Assembly (NCBI GenBank): GCA_017303355.1
Contig: JAFLCU010000008.1
Location: forward strand, 103,042-167,041
Length of the DNA: 64,000 nucleotides
Direction of reading: 5' to 3'
Origin: Caulobacterales bacterium
GTDB lineage: Bacteria; Pseudomonadota; Alphaproteobacteria; Caulobacterales; Aquidulcibacteraceae
The position numbers were made by a program, and so were the translations under genes. The notes under the pieces are model-generated. The model searched no databases. It was not told the DNA's origin and worked only from the letters and a program-made list of their open reading frames with translations. How positions within the stretch are numbered: position 1 is the stretch's first letter; each line of letters begins with the position of its first letter. Positions 8,370 to 17,030 of this stretch are shown here, one piece after another.

Positions 8370-9427
8370 TCCTGTGGCTCGCGGCCATCGGGGTCGCGTT
8401 TATGCTGGCCGCGCTCGCCCTGGCGGTGCATGCGCGCGCGTACACGCGTGAAGTCGAAGCACAGTTTCCACCAACAGGGCGCTTCATCGACGCGGAAGGC
8501 GCGCGTCTGCACGTACGTGAAGCAGCGCCGTTTCCGGGGCGGCCGGCGTCGCCGCCGGCGATTTCGTTTCCGTCACCGCCGGATTCGCAGGTTGAAGCGC
8601 CGTATTCCGGTGAGGACGCCGGCGATCCAAGAGCAGCGGCAATTCTGCTGATCCATGGCGCCAGTTCGAATCTGCTCGAACTCTGGGGCCCGCTGGCGGA
8701 GGAGTTTTCGCCGCTACATCGCGTGATCGCTTACGACCGCCCCGGCATGGGCCATTCCACGCGCATGAGACGCGATGCGCACACGCTCAAGGTTCAGGCA
8801 AAATGCGCCGCGCGCGTGCTGGAGCAAAGCGGCGAAGGCAAAGCCATCGTGGTCGCGCACTCGCTTGGCTCAGCCGTTGCGCTGCGGCTGGCGCTGGATC
8901 ATCCGCATCTCGTCAGCAGCCTCGTGCTGATCGCGCCCGCCGCCTGCCCGTATCCAGGCAAGCCGGCTTGGTGGGCGCGCCTCTCCGCGACGCCGCTCAT
9001 CGGCGATATCTTCTGTGGATTGCTGATCCCGTGGCTCGCCCCGCCGCTGAGCCCCGCGAGCGTCGCGAACAATTTTTGGCCGGCGCCAACGCCTGTGAAT
9101 TACCTTAGGGAAGCGGGCGTGCCGCTCATCTTCCGGCCGCGCGCGTTTCGTGCGAGCGCGCTCGATGTCTGCGCCACCAATCGCGAATTCGCCGCGCAGC
9201 AGCCGCGCTACGGCGACTTACTCACACCCGCGATCATCATCACGGCGGAGAAGGATCGCATCGTCTCGCCCAAGCGGCACGCCCGCGCGCTGGCGTCGCA
9301 ATTGCCAGCTGCGGAACTCGTGATCGCGCCCGACACCGGGCATATGCCGCATCGTCTGAGGACAGACCTGGTTGTCGCCGCGATTCGCCGTGTCAACGAG
9401 ATGGCGGCGTCCAGCGCCCAAAGCTAA
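8366..9427 (+). CDS. Membrane-anchored alpha/beta hydrolase
   Basis: The 353-residue protein begins with one uncleaved-looking membrane segment (residues 3-23), then an unusual Pro-rich insert (about 52-80), then an alpha/beta-hydrolase fold. The oxyanion segment is LLIHGASSN (near 95-102), the nucleophile is Ser166 in [11 protein letters not shown], an acid lies in ITAEKDRIV and the catalytic His is in PDTGHMPHR. The family covers esterases, lipases and epoxide or haloalkane hydrolases; the substrate is not evident. It overlaps the upstream TPR lipoprotein gene by four bases, suggesting a joint envelope function. Confidence 0.85.
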   Translation: MILWLAAIGVAFMLAALALAVHARAYTREVEAQFPPTGRFIDAEGARLHVREAAPFPGRPASPPAISFPSPPDSQVEAPYSGEDAGDPRAAAILLIHGASSNLLELWGPLAEEFSPLHRVIAYDRPGMGHSTRMRRDAHTLKVQAKCAARVLEQSGEGKAIVVAHSLGSAVALRLALDHPHLVSSLVLIAPAACPYPGKPAWWARLSATPLIGDIFCGLLIPWLAPPLSPASVANNFWPAPTPVNYLREAGVPLIFRPRAFRASALDVCATNREFAAQQPRYGDLLTPAIIITAEKDRIVSPKRHARALASQLPAAELVIAPDTGHMPHRLRTDLVVAAIRRVNEMAASSAQS

Positions 9428-9471
9428 CCTTTCTCAACGATTCGATTCTCGAAACGATATGGGTGAGGCAC

Positions 9472-9753
9472 ATGGCCGATTTTGGTGGAACGGAAACGGT
9501 CGCTGCGCCGCAATCGCTGACGCAGGCGACGCAAGAAAAACTGCGCCAGCTCGTCGCGCGCATAGAGAAGCTTGAGGAAGAGAAGAAGTCGATCGCCGAC
9601 GACGTGAAAGAGACCTACGCCGAAGCCAAGGCCATGGGTTTCGACACCAAGGTGCTTCGCCAAGTCATTCGCTTCCGCAAGCAGGATCGCCAGGAGCGCG
9701 AAGAACAGGAAATGGTGCGCGATCTCTATCTCCACGCGCTGGGGGAGATTTAG
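9472..9753 (+). CDS. gapR: GapR, DUF2312 chromosome-structuring protein
   Basis: I prefer ATG 9472 (93 residues; GGGTGAGG just upstream) over GTG 9463. The protein is helical: a charged coiled coil ([20 protein letters not shown]) then [31 protein letters not shown] and the C-terminal LYLHALGEI, all diagnostic of DUF2312. The Caulobacter member, GapR, is a nucleoid protein that clamps overtwisted DNA ahead of replication and transcription and is needed for chromosome segregation and cell cycle. It is followed by a long hairpin and a small conserved gene. Assignment is strong at family level; function is by homology. Confidence 0.9.
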   Translation: MADFGGTETVAAPQSLTQATQEKLRQLVARIEKLEEEKKSIADDVKETYAEAKAMGFDTKVLRQVIRFRKQDRQEREEQEMVRDLYLHALGEI

Positions 9754-9829
9754 GGATTGGGGGATTGGGGATGACATTGCCGTGGAAACGTCGATCATAA
9801 AGCTCGACGTACCGCCAATCCCCAATCCC
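9753..9829. repeat. Nested palindrome between gapR and the next gene
   Basis: The outer arms are G/T-rich (9753-9768) and its near-exact complement (9815-9829), differing by one inserted G. Inside them is a perfect 7-bp hairpin, ACGTCGA (9788-9794) with TCGACGT (9804-9810). There is no T-run, so it looks more like a mobile palindromic repeat or mRNA-stabilising hairpin than a simple terminator. Confidence 0.7.
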
Positions 9830-9842
9830 GATCACCCATCCC

Positions 9843-10214
9843 GTGCCAAGAGACGTCGATCCCAAGCAAACGCGCAAGGCGTTGCGGATCATCCGCAAGC
9901 TGGCCGCCAAAGGCAGCGCGCCGGAGACGGTCGATCCCGAAACCGGCGAGGTAAAGCCCGGCGAAGGCGCGGTCGACTATTCAGAATGGGAAAGCGAGTT
10001 TCTCACCGAGGTCGATAAGCGGCTCGAAAAATACGGCTCCGCCTTCAACGATCTCGGCAAAGGCCGCAAGGACGAGGCCCTCTCCACACTGCAGACCGTC
10101 AAGCTCAAGGAGATCGCCGCGAAGGCGCGCGGCAAGAAGCGCAAGGGGCTAACGACCAAGAAGCCGCTGGGCTGGAAAAACCGCCCCCCACCCCGCTCGC
10201 GCGACGAAGACTAG
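9843..10214 (+). CDS. Conserved hypothetical basic protein
   Basis: GTG at 9843 gives 123 residues. The protein is highly charged, mostly helical, with a basic tail (residues 92-123, rich in Lys/Arg and ending RSRDED). It has no signal peptide or membrane segment. The central part (DYSEWESEFLTEVDKRLEKY, then GSAFNDLGKGRKDEALS) looks like a compact helical domain of a type seen as uncharacterised protein in related alphaproteobacteria. It lies just downstream of gapR and the palindrome. The basic tail hints at nucleic-acid contact, but that is inference only. Confidence 0.65.
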   Translation: MPRDVDPKQTRKALRIIRKLAAKGSAPETVDPETGEVKPGEGAVDYSEWESEFLTEVDKRLEKYGSAFNDLGKGRKDEALSTLQTVKLKEIAAKARGKKRKGLTTKKPLGWKNRPPPRSRDED

Positions 10215-10240
10215 AACACAACGCCGATACGCACGGCCAT

Positions 10241-10528
10241 TCACCAAAGCGCGCCGCGCACATCGGGGATTGTCAACGCGACAGCCGCGATGATGTTTAT
10301 CCCGGCCATCAAATAGAGCTGGCTCCGAAACGGCTCCTTGTGCGTCTTGTGGCGAAATATCCGCTGCCCAGCGATCGCGCCCGCGGCGCCGCCGAAAAGC
10401 GCCACCAACAACAATTCCGCCTCCGGCACGCGACGAGCGCCGCGTTCCGCGCAGGATTTATCCCAGCCAAACAGCAGAAACGCGAAGACGTTGACGCCGA
10501 CGAATGCAAGCAGGATCGCCGGCGCCAA
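10241..10528 (-). CDS. DUF1294 small membrane protein
   Basis: The 95-residue protein has three hydrophobic segments and the DUF1294 signature: FGWDKSCAERGARRVPEAEL, then LLVALFGGAAGAIAGQRIFR and HKTHKEPFR. The start is a TTG two bases after the stop of the upstream secreted-protein gene, so translation is probably coupled. DUF1294 proteins are small inner-membrane proteins of unknown role, sometimes fused to cold-shock domains in other bacteria; that domain is absent here. Confidence 0.85.
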   Translation of the reverse strand: MAPAILLAFVGVNVFAFLLFGWDKSCAERGARRVPEAELLLVALFGGAAGAIAGQRIFRHKTHKEPFRSQLYLMAGINIIAAVALTIPDVRGALW

Positions 10529-10530
10529 GG

Positions 10531-11328
10531 CTAGGCGCCCGGCTGAAACTGGATCGGTACGCTCACGCGCTGGCCCACCAACGATTCACCGGCCTCGTTG
10601 CGCTCGGCCACGCGTAGCATCGTTGCAAGCTTGAGCGCCGCGTCGCCAAAGCCTTGGTAGGTTGGTTGTTCGTTTGCGGCGCGACAACGCAGAGCGCCGC
10701 CTGAAGCGATCAAGCAATCGAGCCGCGCCGAGCCGGAAATGTTGCTGCCCCAAGCGCGCGCCGGATAGTAAAAGCGCAGGTCTTCGCCATTCGGCTGCTG
10801 CACCCATTGCACGCTTGTCGCGCGCGCGGCCTGAGCCAATTCGGCCGGCGTCGGCATCGAACGCACCCCTCGTTGCGAGAGCGGCAACGCCGAACCCCTT
10901 GTCAACAATCCCCAGCGATGCAGGCAACCGCGCTCAACACGGCAACCAAGGTCAACGCTGATTTCAAAGTTGGACAGCGAGCGTGTGTATGCTTGCGGAA
11001 TCTCAAGCACGACTTTGTGGGTGTCATCATCCATATTGCGTGCGCGCAGTTGAGGCATTCCCGCCACGCTCAAACGCGCGCCCACGCCGCTGCAGCGGCT
11101 TTCGCATGCCAACACAAAAGCTACCGCGTTGCCTGGGTTCTCAATGATGAAGGGCGCGCCCGAATTCTGCAGTGCGACCGGCCCGCTCACCAACGAATCG
11201 TGGCGCACCGAGAGTAAGGCTTCGGTAAAGCGATCATCCAAGTATTCCTGGTCCGTCTGCGCGAGGGCTTGGCCCGCGCAAAGCAGACCAGCCGCCAGCC
11301 CGGCCACCGCCAAAATGTGCTTGAACAT
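10531..11328 (-). CDS. Secreted protein with TonB C-terminal-like domain
   Basis: The 265-residue protein has a clear Sec signal (MFKHILAVAGLAAGLLCAGQ, cut near ALAQ). The N-terminal half carries scattered cysteines (C-ES-R-C, CRVERGC) that may form disulphides. The C-terminal 80 residues (FYYPARAWGSNISGSARLDC, GFGDAALKLATMLRV, VSVPIQFQ) match the energy-transducing TonB C-terminal fold, which in stand-alone secreted proteins may bind envelope partners rather than couple to ExbBD. It is followed two bases later by the DUF1294 gene. Specific function unknown. Confidence 0.75.
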   Translation of the reverse strand: MFKHILAVAGLAAGLLCAGQALAQTDQEYLDDRFTEALLSVRHDSLVSGPVALQNSGAPFIIENPGNAVAFVLACESRCSGVGARLSVAGMPQLRARNMDDDTHKVVLEIPQAYTRSLSNFEISVDLGCRVERGCLHRWGLLTRGSALPLSQRGVRSMPTPAELAQAARATSVQWVQQPNGEDLRFYYPARAWGSNISGSARLDCLIASGGALRCRAANEQPTYQGFGDAALKLATMLRVAERNEAGESLVGQRVSVPIQFQPGA

Positions 11329-11399
11329 GCCAAATTCCCCGTCAATTCTGGAGGGAAATTGGCATGCTCGCCGCCCCCCGGCAAGCGCCGGACGTGAGC

Positions 11400-12896
11400 T
11401 TAGCCCTCAGCGGCCGCCTTTTCTTCCAGGCCATACTCGCGGAGCTTGCGATAGAGCGTGGAGCGGCCGATGCCGAGGCGGCGGGCCACCTCCGACATGT
11501 GGCCAGCGTAATGATCAATCGCGAGTTCGATCAGGTCGCGTTCGATTTGCTCAAGCTGGCGCAGATGGCCTTCGCCATCGAACACGGCGAAAGGCGCGGT
11601 CGCCGCTTCATCAGCCTGCGCGAACGCGGCCGTCAATGCCGCTTGCGCGACCATGACATGATGATCGTTGGCCGGCGCCGGCACGTTCGCCGGCATCGCG
11701 TCATTGGCCGCGACCAGCGGCTTCATGCCCGAGATTTGCGGAAAATCTTCCGGCTGCAGCAAGTCGCCCTCGCAGAGGATCACGGCGCGGAACACCGAGT
11801 TCTCAAGTTGGCGTACGTTGCCCGGCCAATCGAAATCCATCAGCATCTGCATCGTCGTCGGCGACGCGCCGCGCACATTGCGGCCTTCCTCGGCGTTGAA
11901 GCGCGCGATGAAGCGCTGTACCAAAGTCGGCAAATCTTCCTTGCGCTCACGCAGCGGCGGCGCTTCGATGGGGAACACGTTCAAGCGATAGAACAGATCT
12001 TCGCGGAAGGCGCCGTCGGCGACCAGCTTGGCGAGATCCTTGTTCGTGGCGCTGATGATGCGCACATCGACCTTCACCGGACGCTTGCCACCCACCGGAT
12101 CGACTTCGCCTTCCTGCAGCACGCGCAGCAGCTTCACCTGCATGTCGATCGGCAATTCACCGACCTCATCGAGGAAGAGCGTGCCGCCGTGCGCTTCAAC
12201 GAATTTGCCTGAGTGATTGTCGGTCGCGCCCGTGAAGCTGCCCTTCACGTGGCCAAACAAGATGCTCTCAACCAGATTTTCCGGGATCGCGCCGCAATTC
12301 ACCGTCACGAACGGACGGCCCGCGCGCTCGGAGGCGCCTTGGATCGCGCGCGCCAGCAATTCCTTGCCGACGCCGCTTTCGCCGGTGATCAACACCGGAA
12401 TATTCGACGCCGCCGCGCGCTTGCCCATGCGCACCACCGGCGCCATGACCGGCGCGTTGGCGACCATATCGTCAAAGCCCATATGTCCGTGCGCGCGCTT
12501 CTTCAGCCGCACGACTTCGGTTTTCAGGTTCGACATTTCGAGCGCGTTACGGATCGACACCATGATCCGTTCCGGCGACGCGGGCTTCACGAAGAAATCG
12601 CTCGCGCCGGCTTGCATGGCTTGAACGACAGTATCGATGCCGCCAGACGCCGTGAGCACGACGCACGGCAGATCGGCGCGGCGCATGCGGATTTCCTTGA
12701 GCGCTTCCTGGCCCGACATGCCCGGCATGACGAGGTCAAGCAGCACGATATCGATATCAGCGTGTTTATCGACAGCCTCAACCGCTTGCGCGCCATTCTC
12801 GGCGGCGCGTGTCAGGAAGCCATTGCGTTCGACAGCCGCCTGCAACAGACGGCGCTGCGCCGGATCGTCATCGACGATCAGGATCGTCTTGCCCAT
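11400..12896 (-). CDS. Sigma-54-dependent response regulator (NtrC family)
   Basis: The protein has receiver, AAA+ and Fis-type HTH domains in the NtrC order. I use ATG 12896 (498 residues); an ATG four codons upstream is also possible. The receiver (1-120) has the acidic pair DDD and phospho-acceptor Asp54 in VLLDLVMPG. The AAA+ domain (about 135-370) shows Walker A GESGVGKE, the sigma-54 contact loop GSFTGA and Walker B GGTLFLDEVGELP. The C-terminal HTH is HMSEVARRLGIGRSTLYRKL. It should activate sigma-54 promoters after phosphorylation. No histidine kinase is adjacent, so it is an orphan regulator here. Confidence 0.92.
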   Translation of the reverse strand: MGKTILIVDDDPAQRRLLQAAVERNGFLTRAAENGAQAVEAVDKHADIDIVLLDLVMPGMSGQEALKEIRMRRADLPCVVLTASGGIDTVVQAMQAGASDFFVKPASPERIMVSIRNALEMSNLKTEVVRLKKRAHGHMGFDDMVANAPVMAPVVRMGKRAAASNIPVLITGESGVGKELLARAIQGASERAGRPFVTVNCGAIPENLVESILFGHVKGSFTGATDNHSGKFVEAHGGTLFLDEVGELPIDMQVKLLRVLQEGEVDPVGGKRPVKVDVRIISATNKDLAKLVADGAFREDLFYRLNVFPIEAPPLRERKEDLPTLVQRFIARFNAEEGRNVRGASPTTMQMLMDFDWPGNVRQLENSVFRAVILCEGDLLQPEDFPQISGMKPLVAANDAMPANVPAPANDHHVMVAQAALTAAFAQADEAATAPFAVFDGEGHLRQLEQIERDLIELAIDHYAGHMSEVARRLGIGRSTLYRKLREYGLEEKAAAEG

Positions 12897-13011
12897 GTAA
12901 CCCACCATGTTCTTTTCGACGCGTTTCTCTTGTGGAAACGCTGATCGTTGGCGGGACCATAACCAAGGGAAGTTCAGGTCGCGTTAAAATGGCACACTGA
13001 AATGCGATTTT

Positions 13012-13027
13012 CCTAAGCCTTCTTAGG
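13012..13027. promoter_or_regulatory. Small palindrome in divergent promoter region
   Basis: CCTAAG and CTTAGG flank a four-base centre, between the divergent response-regulator and ABC1-kinase genes and about 40 bp before the latter. It could be an operator or a chance hairpin. Confidence 0.3.
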
Positions 13028-13065
13028 CACTACATAAACGCCGTGTTCACCACGATCTCCCCCGC

Positions 13066-14421
13066 ATGAGCGACAAGCCCGACCCCGAGCGCAACCGCAT
13101 TACGGCGCGCATTGGCCGTGTCGCGACTGTCGGCGCCAATATCTCCAGCGCCGTTGGCGCGCGGATGATGGGCGCCGATCAAGCCGCATTGGCGCGCGCG
13201 GTGCGCCAAGCCTTGGGCCGCTCCAAGGGGCCGCTGATGAAAGTGGCGCAACTGCTTTCCACAATCCCTGATCTTTTGCCACAAGCGTACGCGGAAGAGT
13301 TTCGCAAACTACAAGCGCACGCGCCGGCCATGGGCTGGCCGTTCGTGCAGCGGCGCATGCGCGCCGAACTCGGTGACGATTGGCTAACCAAGTTCGCCGC
13401 GTTCGAGCGTGAGGCAGCCGCTGCCGCGTCACTCGGCCAAGTGCACCGCGCCACATCCCACGATGGACGCGCGCTTGCGTGCAAGCTGCAATACCCGGAC
13501 ATGGCGAGCGCCGTTGAAGCCGACCTCGGCCAACTCAAAACACTGCTTGGCCTCTTCAAGAGCATGGATGGCTCGATAGATTCATCCGAGGCGATCCTTG
13601 AGGTTGGCGAGCGCCTTCGCGAGGAATTGGATTACGCGCGCGAGCTGAAGCATATGCGCCTGTTCGCCTCGCTATTCGCCGATGATCCGCGCATCAAGAC
13701 GCCCGAGCCGATCGAAGAGCTTTCCACCAAGCGCCTCCTCACCATGACGTGGCTGGAGGGGCGCGGGCTGATGCACTGGCTCGACGAAGGCCAGGAAACG
13801 CGCAACCGCATCGCCGAGTTGCTCTTCCAGGCATGGTGGGGACCGATGACGCATTACGGGATCATCCATGGCGATCCGCATCTCGGCAATTACGCGCTCA
13901 CGGAGAATGCCGAGCGTTTGCATTTGCTCGATTTCGGCTGCGTTCGCATTTTCCCGCCGCGCTTCCTTGACGGCGTCGTAGGGCTTTATCGCGGCTTGCG
14001 CGCAGGCGATATGGATCAGGTGGCGCATGCCTATGAGATTTGGGGCTTCAAGAACCTCAATGCGGAATTGATCGATGCGCTGACCATGTGGGCGCGCTTC
14101 ATCTATGGCCCGCTGCTGGACGACCGCGTGCGCACGATCGCCGACGACGTACCGCCCGCCGAGTATGGCCGCCGCGAAGCCATGGCTGTGCGCAAGCGCC
14201 TGAAGACGCTTGGCCCTGTGCTGATCCCACGCGAATTCGTGTTCATGGATCGCGCGGCGATCGGGCTGGGCGCCGCATTTCTGCATCTGCGGGCGGAGCT
14301 CAATTTCGGCGCGATGTTCGCTGCGAGCGTCGAAGACTTCACCACTGAATCTTTGGCGAAACGCCAAGCCGAGGCGGTTCGCGCCGTTGGCTTGGCCGAC
14401 GCGCTTAGTGAGCCAAGATAA
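13066..14421 (+). CDS. ABC1/UbiB-family atypical kinase
   Basis: The 451-residue protein belongs to the ABC1/ADCK/UbiB kinase-like family. Visible features are the N-terminal motif SKGPLMKVAQLLS (KxGQ box, here KVAQ), AAAASLGQVHRA, the ATP-Lys segment ACKLQYPDM, the catalytic loop IIHGDPHLGNY and the DFG-like LLDFGC. Family members support ubiquinone biosynthesis or lipid handling at the membrane with an ATPase-like activity. This one lacks the C-terminal membrane helices of UbiB, so it resembles the soluble AarF-type group. It overlaps the convergent membrane-protein gene by 17 bp. Confidence 0.88.
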   Translation: MSDKPDPERNRITARIGRVATVGANISSAVGARMMGADQAALARAVRQALGRSKGPLMKVAQLLSTIPDLLPQAYAEEFRKLQAHAPAMGWPFVQRRMRAELGDDWLTKFAAFEREAAAAASLGQVHRATSHDGRALACKLQYPDMASAVEADLGQLKTLLGLFKSMDGSIDSSEAILEVGERLREELDYARELKHMRLFASLFADDPRIKTPEPIEELSTKRLLTMTWLEGRGLMHWLDEGQETRNRIAELLFQAWWGPMTHYGIIHGDPHLGNYALTENAERLHLLDFGCVRIFPPRFLDGVVGLYRGLRAGDMDQVAHAYEIWGFKNLNAELIDALTMWARFIYGPLLDDRVRTIADDVPPAEYGRREAMAVRKRLKTLGPVLIPREFVFMDRAAIGLGAAFLHLRAELNFGAMFAASVEDFTTESLAKRQAEAVRAVGLADALSEPR

Positions 14422-14908
14422 GCAGCGCCCCTTGATGCCCAGCGAGCGCCGCGACAAGCGCGCCTTGCAGGGTCATCCGATAGACCGCGCGGGAGCCGCC
14501 GCCCCAGCATGAGGCGAACAGCACTAGGCTGAGCACGGCGGCCGCTGGCGCAATCCAATAGGTCGCCTCGCTCAGCGGCACGAGCAGGCTTGTCATTGGC
14601 CAGGCAAGCAGAGCCGCACAATGCATCGCCGCGGCCGTGGCGCAGCCGCGCGCATCGCGGCGCAATGCATCCACCAGCGTTTCGCCCGTGAGATAGAGCG
14701 CCAGCGCCAATGGCGGCGCGGCGGATAGAATGATCGCGCCGAGGTCGCTACGGCCCGTGGCGACCGCCATGGCGAAGCCGGCGATGGCGCCAAAGGCGAC
14801 GGCGCCGATGAGCAGCACAATGCGCTCGGAGCGGAGGAAATGTTCGCGCGTCGGCGCGACTGAAGCTGAACTTTCGTACGCCATGAGAACCAACCGCTTT
14901 CGATCCAT
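14405..14908 (-). CDS. Membrane protein of unknown function
   Basis: The likely product is 167 residues from ATG 14908, or 159 from ATG 14884; neither has a strong ribosome site, and the longer frame from 15043 would overlap the antiporter promoter. It has about five hydrophobic segments (for example IVLLIGAVAFGAIAGFAMAV and AAPPLALALYLTG). No family is recognised. It overlaps the kinase gene tail by 17 bp and is divergent from the CPA2 antiporter. Confidence 0.6.
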   Translation of the reverse strand: MDRKRLVLMAYESSASVAPTREHFLRSERIVLLIGAVAFGAIAGFAMAVATGRSDLGAIILSAAPPLALALYLTGETLVDALRRDARGCATAAAMHCAALLAWPMTSLLVPLSEATYWIAPAAAVLSLVLFASCWGGGSRAVYRMTLQGALVAALAGHQGALLILAH

Positions 14909-15024
14909 CGCCCGGCGCATAGAACGGCGCGTTCGGAAATTTGTTCCGGGCGCGGCGAAAATCAGGCCCTCGCCTTGCGGACGCGCCACCCGGCGTGCGT
15001 AATGAGGAGCGCGCGGGAGGAACG

Positions 15025-16245
15025 ATGGAAGACAAATACGCACTGATCACGACCCTGGTGGGCGCGATCGTGCTTGCTTTCGTGTTCGGCTTCATCGCCC
15101 AGCGCCTCAGGCTCTCACCGATCGTCGGCTACCTGGTCGCCGGCTTCCTGGTCGGCCCCTATTCGCCGGGTTTCACCGCCGATGTGGAGCTTGCCCTGCA
15201 ACTCTCCGAAATCGGCGTCATCCTGCTGATGTTCGGCGTGGGGCTTAAGATTTCGGTGGACGACATCTGGTCGGTCCGCTGGGTGGCGGTGCCGGGCTCG
15301 ATCGTACACACGCTGCTTTCCGCGGTGCTTGGGGCGCTGGTCGGCATCACGCTCGATCTGCCGCTGATGGAGAGCGTCATCCTCGGCATCTCCGTCTCGA
15401 TCGCGAGCACGATCGTGTTCTTGCGCGCGCTTGAGGATCGTAAACTCTTGAAAACCGAGGCCGGGCGCATCGGCGTTTCGTGGCTGCTGATCGAAGATTT
15501 GCTGATCGTGCTGGCGATCGTCGTGCTGCCGGCCTTGGTCTGGAGCCTCTCGGCGGAGGACGCCAACATCTCACCGTTGCGCATCGCCGGCGCTTTGGGC
15601 GTCACGCTGGCCAAGATCGTCGGCTTCGTGGCCCTGATCATGGTGGTAGGCGCGCGCTTCTTCCCGTGGCTCATCATCCAGATCGCGCACACCAAATCGC
15701 GTGAGCTGCTTTCGCTCGGCACGTTGGCGCTCGCCTTGGGCGTGGCCTGGGCCGCCTATTTCTGGTTCGACGCCAGCTTTGCGCTGGGCGCTTTCCTCGG
15801 CGGGCTTGCGCTCAATGGCACCAAGTTCAGCCATAAGGTAGCGGAGGATTCACTGCCGCTGCGCGACACGTTCGCGGTGCTGTTCTTCGTCGCGGTCGGC
15901 ATGCTGTTCGATCCTGGCGTGCTGCTGCGCCAGCCCTGGATGGTGGCCACCATCGTATTGGTGGTGATTTTTGGCAAAGCCGGCCTCGCCTACCTGCTCA
16001 TGCGCGCGATGAAGCAGCCCCCGCACGCCAGCGTCGTGCTCGCGCTTGGCCTTGCGCAGATCGGCGAGTTCTCCTTCGTGCTGGCGGGCCTTGGGCTGCA
16101 ACTCGATGTGATGTCGCGCGAGACCTACAATCTCATCCTCGCCGCGGCTCTGATCTCGATCGCGGTCAACCCGTTCCTGCTGCGCCTGACTCCGGAGGCG
16201 CCCGTAGCGAAGCCCCAGCCAGCGCCGGGCGAGAGCATCGCCTAG
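15025..16245 (+). CDS. CPA2-family cation:proton antiporter
   Basis: I chose ATG 15025 (GGGAGG four bases upstream), giving 406 residues; an upstream ATG at 14941 would add a charged non-membrane leader. The protein has 12-13 membrane segments of the Na_H_Exchanger fold, with RLSPIVGYLVAGFLVGPYSP, SEIGVILLMFGVGL, LLIEDLLIVLAI and GLAQIGEFSFVLAGLG as KefB/YbaL-type motifs. It stops after the membrane part, so it lacks the cytosolic TrkA-N regulatory domain usual in KefB. Role: K+ or Na+ exchange for protons at the inner membrane. Its last four bases overlap the convergent DUF3052 gene. Confidence 0.88.
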   Translation: MEDKYALITTLVGAIVLAFVFGFIAQRLRLSPIVGYLVAGFLVGPYSPGFTADVELALQLSEIGVILLMFGVGLKISVDDIWSVRWVAVPGSIVHTLLSAVLGALVGITLDLPLMESVILGISVSIASTIVFLRALEDRKLLKTEAGRIGVSWLLIEDLLIVLAIVVLPALVWSLSAEDANISPLRIAGALGVTLAKIVGFVALIMVVGARFFPWLIIQIAHTKSRELLSLGTLALALGVAWAAYFWFDASFALGAFLGGLALNGTKFSHKVAEDSLPLRDTFAVLFFVAVGMLFDPGVLLRQPWMVATIVLVVIFGKAGLAYLLMRAMKQPPHASVVLALGLAQIGEFSFVLAGLGLQLDVMSRETYNLILAAALISIAVNPFLLRLTPEAPVAKPQPAPGESIA

Positions 16246-16646
16246 CGGAGCCCCTTGCGGATCACGAGCTTTAGCCCTGACCATGTCTCATCCACGGCGC
16301 AGACTTTCACATCCACATACCCCATGGGCAGCGCCAGTTTGCGGATCACATCTTCGGTGATGTCGGTCTCAACCTTCGCCGTCTTCTTGGGCCAAGACAC
16401 CCAGACCATCCCCTCCGCCATCAGAAGCGGGCGCAGCTTGGTCAGATCCGCCTCAAGCTTAGCTGCGCTGGTATGGAAGAGATGCGCGGCGGGGAGCGCC
16501 TTGCCCGGCCGGGCCAGATAGCGCGGGCAGGCGGTGGCCTCGATCTCGGCCTGGACGCTTTCGGGCATGTCCTTGGCCCAAACCGGCGCGCCCTCGGCGA
16601 AACCCAGCTTTTTCGCCAGCGGCGTCCCCGAATACCCGGTTGGCAT
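16242..16646 (-). CDS. DUF3052-family protein
   Basis: ATG 16646 is preceded by GGAGGGG and gives 134 residues starting MPTGYSGTPLAKKLGF, the conserved DUF3052 N-terminus. The C-terminal half MVWVSWPKKTAKVETDITED and VDVKVCAVDETWSGLKLVIR is also typical. The family is small, cytosolic and of unknown biochemical function. It is divergent from rpmE, and its start lies only 10 bp from the -35 box of the rpmE promoter. Confidence 0.85.
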   Translation of the reverse strand: MPTGYSGTPLAKKLGFAEGAPVWAKDMPESVQAEIEATACPRYLARPGKALPAAHLFHTSAAKLEADLTKLRPLLMAEGMVWVSWPKKTAKVETDITEDVIRKLALPMGYVDVKVCAVDETWSGLKLVIRKGLR

Positions 16647-16655
16647 AACCCCTCC

Positions 16656-16683
16656 TTGCACCCTGGGTAGCTTTCGGCTATCA
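16656..16683 (+). promoter_or_regulatory. Promoter of rpmE
   Basis: TTGCAC (16656-16661), a 16-bp spacer and CTATCA (16678-16683), then GCCCCGC and TTCCATTTT. The layout is the same as before rpmJ and rpsU. Confidence 0.75.
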
Positions 16684-16730
16684 GCCCCGCTTCCATTTTT
16701 TCCGCGCATCGCGAACCAGGAATCCGGGCC

Positions 16731-16958
16731 ATGAAAGCCGAAGGTCACCCGAAGTACCACTTTATCACGGTCCAGCTGACCGACGGCAGCACCTTCCAGA
16801 CCCGTTCGACCTACGGTGAAGCAGGCGCGACGCTGGCGCTCGACATCGACCCGAAGTCGCACCCGGCCTGGACCGGCGGCAACCAAACCATGCTGGATCG
16901 CGGCGGCCGCGTCTCGCGCTTCAACGACAAGTTCGGCGGCTTCATCAAGAAGAAATAA
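16731..16958 (+). CDS. rpmE: Ribosomal protein bL31 (zinc-free type)
   Basis: The 75-residue protein ([20 protein letters not shown], then [20 protein letters not shown] and HPAWTGGN) matches alphaproteobacterial L31, a large-subunit protein contributing to the inter-subunit bridge. The CxxC zinc motif is absent, so it is the zinc-independent form. It has its own promoter and a strong terminator right after, making it a one-gene unit. Confidence 0.96.
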   Translation: MKAEGHPKYHFITVQLTDGSTFQTRSTYGEAGATLALDIDPKSHPAWTGGNQTMLDRGGRVSRFNDKFGGFIKKK

Positions 16959-16981
16959 GCCCCGCGCTTATCGCGGAATTG

Positions 16982-17018
16982 AAAGGGCGTCGGAGCAATC
17001 CGACGCCCTTTTGTATTT
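16982..17018 (+). terminator. Rho-independent terminator of rpmE
   Basis: A perfect 13-bp stem (16982-16994 with 16999-17011) closes a GCAA tetraloop. The stem ends in TTT and the tract after it is T-rich. It lies 23 bp after the rpmE stop. Confidence 0.93.
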
Positions 17019-17030
17019 CTGATCTAACTG

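Noticed and set aside
14941..15024. Longer start of the CPA2 antiporter (ATG 14941)
   Set aside because: The extra residues are charged and not membrane-like, while ATG 15025 has a strong GGGAGG site.
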